Assembly (NCBI GenBank): GCA_037968575.1
Contig: JBBKVR010000005.1
Coordinates: forward strand, 1-20,222
Origin: UBA2137 sp037968575
GTDB taxonomy: Bacteria; Pseudomonadota; Alphaproteobacteria; Micavibrionales; Micavibrionaceae
Direction: 5' to 3'
DNA length: 20,222 bases
In this document: positions 16,572-20,222 of the stretch, piece after piece
How positions within the stretch are numbered: position 1 is the stretch's first letter
How the letters are laid out: each line of letters begins with the position of its first letter
The notes under the pieces: model-generated
What the model saw: the letters and a program-made list of their open reading frames with translations, nothing else
The model's database searches: none
What the model was told of the DNA's origin: nothing
Position numbers and translations under genes: made by a program

Positions 16572-16787
16572 TTAGACGTTCAATCCTGCTTGCAAATTGT
16601 TGTCACGACCAACATTCTCTGAAGAATCGTGTGCAGCAGATGCAAATGCTCCCTTACTATCAACTTGTGATCCAGCACCTATTTGAACTTGAAAGCCTTC
16701 AGCTTGCATAGCTTTACCAACTCCCATAGTAAACTCATCTACATGGTCATGGCATCCAACTAACATACCGCAGTAATTCGTACTCAT
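16572..16787 (-). CDS. Small protein of unknown function, 71 residues
   Basis: I do not recognise this protein. It has an excellent ribosome binding site (AAGAGGA a few bases before the ATG at 16787) and is followed by a terminator-like hairpin, so it is probably expressed. The N-terminal third is MSTNYCGMLVGCHDHVDEFT with Cys6 and Cys12 and two nearby His; the rest is rich in Gly, Ala, Ser, Asn and Gln (GFQVQIGAGSQVDSKGAFAS, then DNNLQAGLNV) and looks flexible. There is no signal peptide or membrane span. It follows another small gene by 30 bp on the same strand and is probably co-transcribed with it and with the hydroxylase. The CX5C plus His cluster could bind a metal, but that is speculation. 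Confidence 0.6.
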   Translation of the reverse strand: MSTNYCGMLVGCHDHVDEFTMGVGKAMQAEGFQVQIGAGSQVDSKGAFASAAHDSSENVGRDNNLQAGLNV

Positions 16788-16817
16788 TTTATCCTCTTGC
16801 TCTCAAAAACTCTTAAT

Positions 16818-17147
16818 TTATGCTGCTTGTACACCACGTTGGACGTCTGCAACGGTTGAAATATATGCTGGGAATGAAGGCTTACCATTGATAAACTCAA
16901 TCAAACCAACTTTTGCTTTGCTTAGAAGGCGTGCAATTACGTCTTGTCTTGTGCAATGAACATTCGCCACAACGCGGTCACCGCTTAAGAAAGAGATAGA
17001 TTCATTATGCACCTCAAGTGTTAAAGGAAGCTCCTTTGGCAGGCTTTGAGGTACAACAACAATAATGCTGTCATCCTCTCCCATAATAAAACTACAACGC
17101 TCAAACATTTCTAAACCAATTCTTTTTGTTTTTCCGTAATCCAACAA
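16818..17147 (-). CDS. Small protein of unknown function, up to 109 residues
   Basis: I do not recognise this protein. The frame opens after an in-frame TAA at about 17175 and the first possible start is a TTG at 17147; later in-frame ATGs are residues 14 and 22, and none has a clear ribosome binding site, so the start is uncertain. The sequence alternates short hydrophobic strands (SIIVVVPQ; LTLEVHNESISFL; RVVANVHC) with a helix (RQDVIARLLSKAKVGLIEFI) and ends ADVQRGVQAA. This suggests a small soluble alpha/beta protein with Cys19 and Cys65. It lies 50 bp after the hydroxylase gene and 30 bp before the 71-residue gene. Two direct repeats sit just upstream. Confidence 0.6.
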   Translation of the reverse strand: MLDYGKTKRIGLEMFERCSFIMGEDDSIIVVVPQSLPKELPLTLEVHNESISFLSGDRVVANVHCTRQDVIARLLSKAKVGLIEFINGKPSFPAYISTVADVQRGVQAA

Positions 17148-17157
17148 TGACTGAAAA

Positions 17158-17176
17158 TGGTTAAAATCTGGTTAAA
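17158..17176 (-). repeat. Two 8-bp direct repeats 11 bp apart, possible operator
   Basis: TTTAACCA occurs twice on the minus strand (plus positions 17158-17165 and 17169-17176), with starts 11 bp apart, about one helical turn. They lie just upstream of the 109-residue gene. A binding site for a regulator is one reading, but the stretch is AT-rich and chance is possible. Confidence 0.3.
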
Positions 17177-17197
17177 TATTTGCTTTCCCCTTTGATT

Positions 17198-18118
17198 TTA
17201 AAGGAAAAAATCCATGATTCTATCTTTTGGTTTAGGCTTGTGTTTAAAGGGAAAAAGAATCTGATCCTTAAACTTTGGAGGCATAATTTCTTTAATTCCA
17301 ATGTCCACTGGAGGACGGTATGGGGGGTTATAGAATGTATCAAAGGCATGATCCCATATCATAATGTTTTCACAGTAATTCATGTTTCCGCCGTCATAGA
17401 TGTTTTTACTGTGATGCCAACGATGAAGTTCAGGTGTATTAAACACCCAGGATAAAGGGCCAAAGCGCATTTCCACGTTGCAATGAGTCAGCATTCCGAT
17501 AAACGCAGTAATTGCCGAAAGCCATTGGATAAGCTCCATTGGAGCACCCAGAGCAAATAGAATTCCACTTCCAAGAACTATTGACACGAGCGAATCTACA
17601 AAGTGGAATCGCCCTGTGTTGACAATCCAAAGCTTGGTCACGCTGTGATGAACTGCATGAAACTTCCATAAGAATGGCCATTCATGCGCCAACCTGTGTG
17701 CCCAATACAAACCAAACTCTGAAAGGACAAGCCCCAATAAAACTTGCCAAAACATAGCTATATCGCGAGGCCAAATCCCATAAGATGGTTCAGAAGCTGG
17801 TTTTATAAGCTCAGACAAACCAATCACACCACCAAAAAGTAAAAGGGCTTGAATTGTTCCTTTACTGGTCAGTGTATGCCCGATATTAGCCCAAATTTGT
17901 CCATCAGAATTTAACCAGCTCTTTTCATGTGGCATTGCGCGTTCCAATAAAAGAAGTGAAACAGCCAACCCCAGATAGGCAAAATTAAAGAATAAAAGCG
18001 GGTGGCCTTGTTCAAAACCATAGTAAGTCACAAGCAGACAAGCGCCGAACAGAACAGGCCATGCTGTCCACGAAATCAATTGTCTTAAAAAAGAGCGATT
18101 TTCTTGTTTTAAACTCAT
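17198..18118 (-). CDS. Fatty acid hydroxylase / sterol desaturase family membrane protein
   Basis: A 306-residue integral membrane di-iron oxygenase-like protein of the fatty acid hydroxylase/sterol desaturase superfamily. The histidine clusters that bind the iron are H141RLAH145, H154AVHH158 and H232RWHH236, in the standard order and spacing. Membrane spans are visible at about residues 18-33, 43-57, 90-105, 122-138 and 176-210. Members hydroxylate or desaturate lipids (fatty acyl chains, sterols, carotenoids, ether lipids), usually with an electron donor encoded elsewhere. Nothing here identifies the substrate. It is the first of three minus-strand genes, followed by two unrecognised small proteins. 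The ATG at 18118 is preceded only by a weak GG-containing sequence. The last residues are basic with many Lys/Pro (KHKPKPKDR). Confidence 0.9.
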   Translation of the reverse strand: MSLKQENRSFLRQLISWTAWPVLFGACLLVTYYGFEQGHPLLFFNFAYLGLAVSLLLLERAMPHEKSWLNSDGQIWANIGHTLTSKGTIQALLLFGGVIGLSELIKPASEPSYGIWPRDIAMFWQVLLGLVLSEFGLYWAHRLAHEWPFLWKFHAVHHSVTKLWIVNTGRFHFVDSLVSIVLGSGILFALGAPMELIQWLSAITAFIGMLTHCNVEMRFGPLSWVFNTPELHRWHHSKNIYDGGNMNYCENIMIWDHAFDTFYNPPYRPPVDIGIKEIMPPKFKDQILFPFKHKPKPKDRIMDFFL

Positions 18119-18273
18119 CCAAAACCCTGTGCTTTACGTAGGTACTAGTGACATTGATTTGCGAAGGATTCAACTTAATTCACCGTATATAAAATAATAT
18201 TAGAAAAGATGAAACTTCCTCACCATTTAAGTGTTAGTAGAGCAAGGAAAGAAGACTTAGGAGAGTTTAATTT

Positions 18274-18347
18274 GGTAAATCACCCTCCCCTCGGGTATTT
18301 ACCTCACTCCGGACCGGTTGCCACCCCCTCGGCGACCGGTCTTTTTT
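18274..18347 (+). ncRNA. Candidate small RNA: two hairpins with C-rich loops, ending in a terminator
   Basis: Two strong hairpins follow each other on the plus strand, and no plus-strand protein gene lies upstream for the terminator to serve. Hairpin 1 pairs 18274-18280 and 18282-18285 with 18293-18303 (11 bp, one bulged C) and shows the 7-nt loop UCCCCUC. Hairpin 2 pairs 18312-18322 with 18331-18341 (11 bp, one G-U) and shows the loop ACCCCCUC, then six T. Exposed C-rich loops that can pair with Shine-Dalgarno sequences are known from alphaproteobacterial trans-acting small RNAs such as the AbcR type and the CcsR/cuckoo group. The 5' end is unknown: an AT-rich stretch near 18186-18200 may hold the -10, which would make a transcript of about 140 nt. 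The structure is seen; the gene status is inferred. Confidence 0.55.
18312..18347 (+). terminator. Strong intrinsic terminator
   Basis: GACCGGTTGCC at 18312-18322 pairs with GGCGACCGGTC at 18331-18341 (one G-U pair, 8-nt loop), followed directly by six T at 18342-18347. There is no T-run on the other side, so it acts on plus-strand transcripts only. It forms the 3' end of the candidate small RNA. Confidence 0.85.
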
Positions 18348-18350
18348 CTC

Positions 18351-18623
18351 GACTAAAGTAAGACCATCTTCATCCATTCTGCGCGTGTCAGATTTTTGAC
18401 AGATGATCCTGAAAAGACCGCAGAGACTAGCAACAGCTAATTTCAAGGGTTTTGAAGGAGTAGATGCAAAAATATGTCGCGCCTGTTTCAGGTTTGCCAT
18501 GAAAAAGAAATCTCCTTCTTCAAAAACATTCACCGTAGCTATAGCTATGCTTTCATGTTTTCTCATTGCATCTTCCCTTTTCATGAGCAAACAGAATTGT
18601 ATGAAGATGGTCTCACTTTAGTC
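18351..18623. mobile_element. MITE-like segment bounded by ~32-bp imperfect inverted repeats
   Basis: The 31 bases at 18351-18381 and the 32 bases at 18592-18623 are reverse complements at 29 of 32 aligned positions; the core AGACCATCTTCAT/ATGAAGATGGTCT is perfect over 13 bp. The similarity stops abruptly at both outer ends (GACTAAAG...CTTTAGTC), as for terminal inverted repeats. The 210 bp between hold no gene I can support: the frames on both strands are short and conflicting. A non-autonomous element mobilised by a transposase elsewhere is the simplest explanation; no unambiguous target duplication is visible, though TA lies near both ends. A local inverted duplication is the alternative. 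The right end is only 49 bp from the epimerase start, so it may carry that gene's promoter. Confidence 0.5.
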
Positions 18624-18672
18624 TCACTCAGCTGTTTATTTTCTGACAGATTCACGTATTCTATTGCCCACT

Positions 18673-19695
18673 ATGAACAAAACAATTCTCGTCACAGGTG
18701 TAGCAGGCTTTATCGGGTTTCATCTCGCTAGACGATTATGCGCAGACGGCTACACGGTTATAGGCATTGATAATTTAAATGATTATTACGACCCGGAACT
18801 CAAATATAATCGCTTAAAGATTCTCGAAGATTTCGACAATTTCACCTTTCAAAGAATGGATTTGTCAGACTGTGATGGAGTTTTGGGTCTATTTGAGAAA
18901 TACATTCCTCATATTGTTCTTCATATGGGTGCACAAGCAGGTGTTAGATACTCACTCGACAACCCTTATGCTTATATCGACAGTAATATCACAGGAACTT
19001 TGGCAATTTTGGAGGGGTGCAGGCATTTTGCTGTAGAGCATCTAATCTTTGCTTCTTCTTCATCTGTTTACGGCGCAAATACAAAAATTCCATTTGAGGA
19101 GGATGACTCCGTAGATCACCCTGTCAGTCTTTATGCCGCCACAAAGAAATCAACGGAAATGATGGCACACAGCTATGCTCATCTATATGACATCCCTTGC
19201 ACAGGGCTTCGTTTCTTTACTGTTTACGGTCCTTGGGGGCGTCCCGATATGGCGTATTACAAGTTTATGAACAAGATGGTCAAAGGCAAGCCCATTGATG
19301 TTTATAACAATGGCGACATGATGCGTGACTTCACCTATATCGATGACATTGTTGAAGGTATTGTCCAATTACTAGATAAAGTGCCCCAGACAGATTCAGC
19401 GGATAACTCCGTACCATCGAGTGCAAAAGCACCCTACCGCCTATATAATATCGGCAATAATGAGCCTGAAAAATTGATGGATATGATTTCTATTCTTCAG
19501 GAAGAAAGCGGTTTAAAGGCGGAAATAAACATGTTGCCTATGCAGCCGGGTGACGTGTATAAGACTTACGCCTCAACGGATAAATTGTCTGAATTAACAG
19601 GGTTTAAACCCCATACGCCACTTCGTGAAGGACTTAAGAACTTCATCAAATGGTATCGTGAATATTATGATTTGGGGAATGGCCCCCAAAGGTAA
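18673..19695 (+). CDS. UDP-glucuronate 4-epimerase (NAD-dependent epimerase/dehydratase family)
   Basis: A 340-residue short-chain dehydrogenase-type sugar epimerase, expected to interconvert UDP-glucuronate and UDP-galacturonate for surface glycan synthesis. The NAD motif is GVAGFIG (9-15), the catalytic Tyr/Lys pair is in Y154AATK158 and the Ser is in FASSSSVYG (127-134). The family hallmarks of bacterial UDP-GlcA 4-epimerases (LspL/Cap1J-like) are present: GIDNLNDYYDPELKYNRL (31-48), RFFTVYGPWGRPDMAYYKF (180-198) and NGDMMRDFTYIDDI. The frame extends to a TTG at 18664, but the ATG at 18673 starts exactly where family members do (MNKTILVTG). No good ribosome binding site precedes either. 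The long stretch NSVPSSAKAPYRLYNIGNN is a normal surface loop in this family. It stands apart from the glycosyltransferase run but supplies the same kind of pathway. Confidence 0.9.
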   Translation: MNKTILVTGVAGFIGFHLARRLCADGYTVIGIDNLNDYYDPELKYNRLKILEDFDNFTFQRMDLSDCDGVLGLFEKYIPHIVLHMGAQAGVRYSLDNPYAYIDSNITGTLAILEGCRHFAVEHLIFASSSSVYGANTKIPFEEDDSVDHPVSLYAATKKSTEMMAHSYAHLYDIPCTGLRFFTVYGPWGRPDMAYYKFMNKMVKGKPIDVYNNGDMMRDFTYIDDIVEGIVQLLDKVPQTDSADNSVPSSAKAPYRLYNIGNNEPEKLMDMISILQEESGLKAEINMLPMQPGDVYKTYASTDKLSELTGFKPHTPLREGLKNFIKWYREYYDLGNGPQR

Positions 19696-19698
19696 AAT

Positions 19699-19728
19699 AA
19701 GATTTGAATATTAAAATCTTGATTTTTT
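19699..19728 (+). terminator. Weak AT-rich intrinsic terminator after the epimerase gene
   Basis: AAGATTT at 19699-19705 pairs with AAATCTT at 19714-19720 across an 8-nt loop, followed by GA and six T at 19723-19728. It begins three bases after the epimerase stop. The stem has little G/C, so efficiency is doubtful, but position and T-run fit. Confidence 0.5.
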
Positions 19729-19794
19729 AAAACCCCGAGACTATGTTCTTGCGGGCAAAATGAGTTCCTTAATAAGGACGAGGAGAAGTAAAAA

Positions 19795-20222
19795 ATGGGT
19801 AATCCCGGAAGCACACTTGTACCACCTGATTATAAACCGACTGAAAAAGAAGAGTTTATGAATCCGGTTATGCTGGAATATTTTCGCCAGAAATTGATTC
19901 AGTGGCGAACTGACCTTATCAAAGAATCCAGCGATACAATTAAGGAAACTTTGCAAACTGTTGAGCTGAATAAGCCTGATATGAATGACCGTGCCTCTGC
20001 CGAGACAGATCATGCTCTTGAACTTCGCACACGAGATCGTGAACGCAAGCTTATCTCCAAAATTAATCAGGCCTTGGGTCGCATTGATGGTGGTGAATAT
20101 GGTTATTGTGAAGAAACAGGCGACCAGATTTCAGTGAAACGTCTTGATGCACGCCCTATCGCGACATTAAGCCTTGAGGCTCAAGAGCGTCACGAACGCA
20201 TGGAACGCACTCACCGCGACGA
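19795..20222 (+). CDS. dksA: DksA-family RNA polymerase-binding regulator (3' end outside window)
   Basis: DksA enters the RNA polymerase secondary channel and, with ppGpp, adjusts transcription of rRNA and biosynthetic genes. The 142 visible residues include the long coiled coil with DMNDRA at 62-67, which is the DxxDxA tip motif required for activity. In the globular part GYCEETGDQISVKRLDARP (103-121) and ATLSLEAQERHER (123-135) replace the four-cysteine zinc finger: only Cys105 remains, with Thr108, Ser126 and Ala129 at the other ligand positions, a pattern I know from alphaproteobacterial DksA. The ATG at 19795 has AGGAG at 19781-19785 upstream. The gene runs off the right edge only a few codons before its expected end. 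A small TCCTT-AAT-AAGGA stem at 19766-19778 lies just before the ribosome binding site. Confidence 0.95.
   Translation, partial: MGNPGSTLVPPDYKPTEKEEFMNPVMLEYFRQKLIQWRTDLIKESSDTIKETLQTVELNKPDMNDRASAETDHALELRTRDRERKLISKINQALGRIDGGEYGYCEETGDQISVKRLDARPIATLSLEAQERHERMERTHRD

Noticed and set aside
16572..16787. 71-residue protein as a RiPP precursor peptide
   Set aside because: No modifying enzyme, protease or exporter is near and no leader/core boundary is evident.
18267..18590. Minus-strand 107-codon frame across the candidate small RNA and the inverted-repeat segment
   Set aside because: It crosses the terminator and one inverted repeat, has no family resemblance, and competes with plus-strand frames of similar length; it looks accidental.
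18403..18731. Plus-strand frames inside the inverted-repeat segment, including one with a hydrophobic stretch, and a 12-codon frame at 18464 with a good GAAGGAG site
   Set aside because: The longer frames have no ribosome binding site and no recognisable family, and one runs into the epimerase gene. The 12-codon frame could be a leader peptide, but nothing else supports it.

Overview
The window looks like a low-GC (about 40% by eye) alphaproteobacterial chromosome. The best lineage clue is the DksA at the right edge: it has the coiled-coil tip motif DxxDxA but only one of the four zinc-finger cysteines, a form I associate with Alphaproteobacteria. The fused two-domain MnmC, the M3 peptidase and the XRE regulator fit that placement. 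I cannot name a genus. No tRNA, rRNA, CRISPR array, transposase or integrase is visible.

Layout. (1) Left core block, 1-3767: mnmC (minus, 3' end outside the window) diverges from an M3 metallopeptidase gene. (2) 3887-5719: a promoter-like sequence, an XRE-type regulator and a divergent EgtD-family methyltransferase, apparently one transcript. (3) 5702-15374: a surface-glycan locus with genes on both strands. It holds a Wzx-like flippase with a GT2 glycosyltransferase (minus), two atypical methyltransferases (plus), a sulfotransferase (minus), then a tightly coupled plus-strand run of a Methyltransf_24 protein, two GT2 and two GT4 glycosyltransferases. The last four genes of that run overlap by 4 bp at each junction, and the GT2 pair and the GT4 pair each look like tandem duplicates. 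(4) 15371-16512: a CtlX-like pentein hydrolase next to a deletion scar in which the first ~34 codons of gmd are joined in frame to the last ~42 codons of a GDP-fucose synthase gene. (5) 16572-18118, all minus: a fatty-acid hydroxylase/sterol desaturase family membrane protein followed by two unrecognised small proteins. (6) 18119-18672: no convincing protein gene, but a two-hairpin structure with C-rich loops ending in an intrinsic terminator (candidate small RNA), then a ~273-bp segment bounded by ~32-bp imperfect inverted repeats (MITE-like). (7) 18673-20222: a UDP-glucuronate 4-epimerase gene and the start of dksA.

Together the central genes look like a pathway for a decorated (methylated, possibly sulfated) cell-surface glycan. 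Sugars would be assembled on a lipid carrier by the GT2/GT4 enzymes, flipped by the Wzx-like protein, and supplied partly by the epimerase. The gmd/fcl scar says this locus once also coded for GDP-L-fucose synthesis and lost it by an internal deletion. No polymerase, ligase, initiating transferase or export gene lies in the window, so the locus must rely on genes elsewhere. The observations most worth follow-up are the candidate small RNA, the gmd-fcl scar, the inverted-repeat element and the EgtD-like enzyme with an apparently altered substrate pocket.
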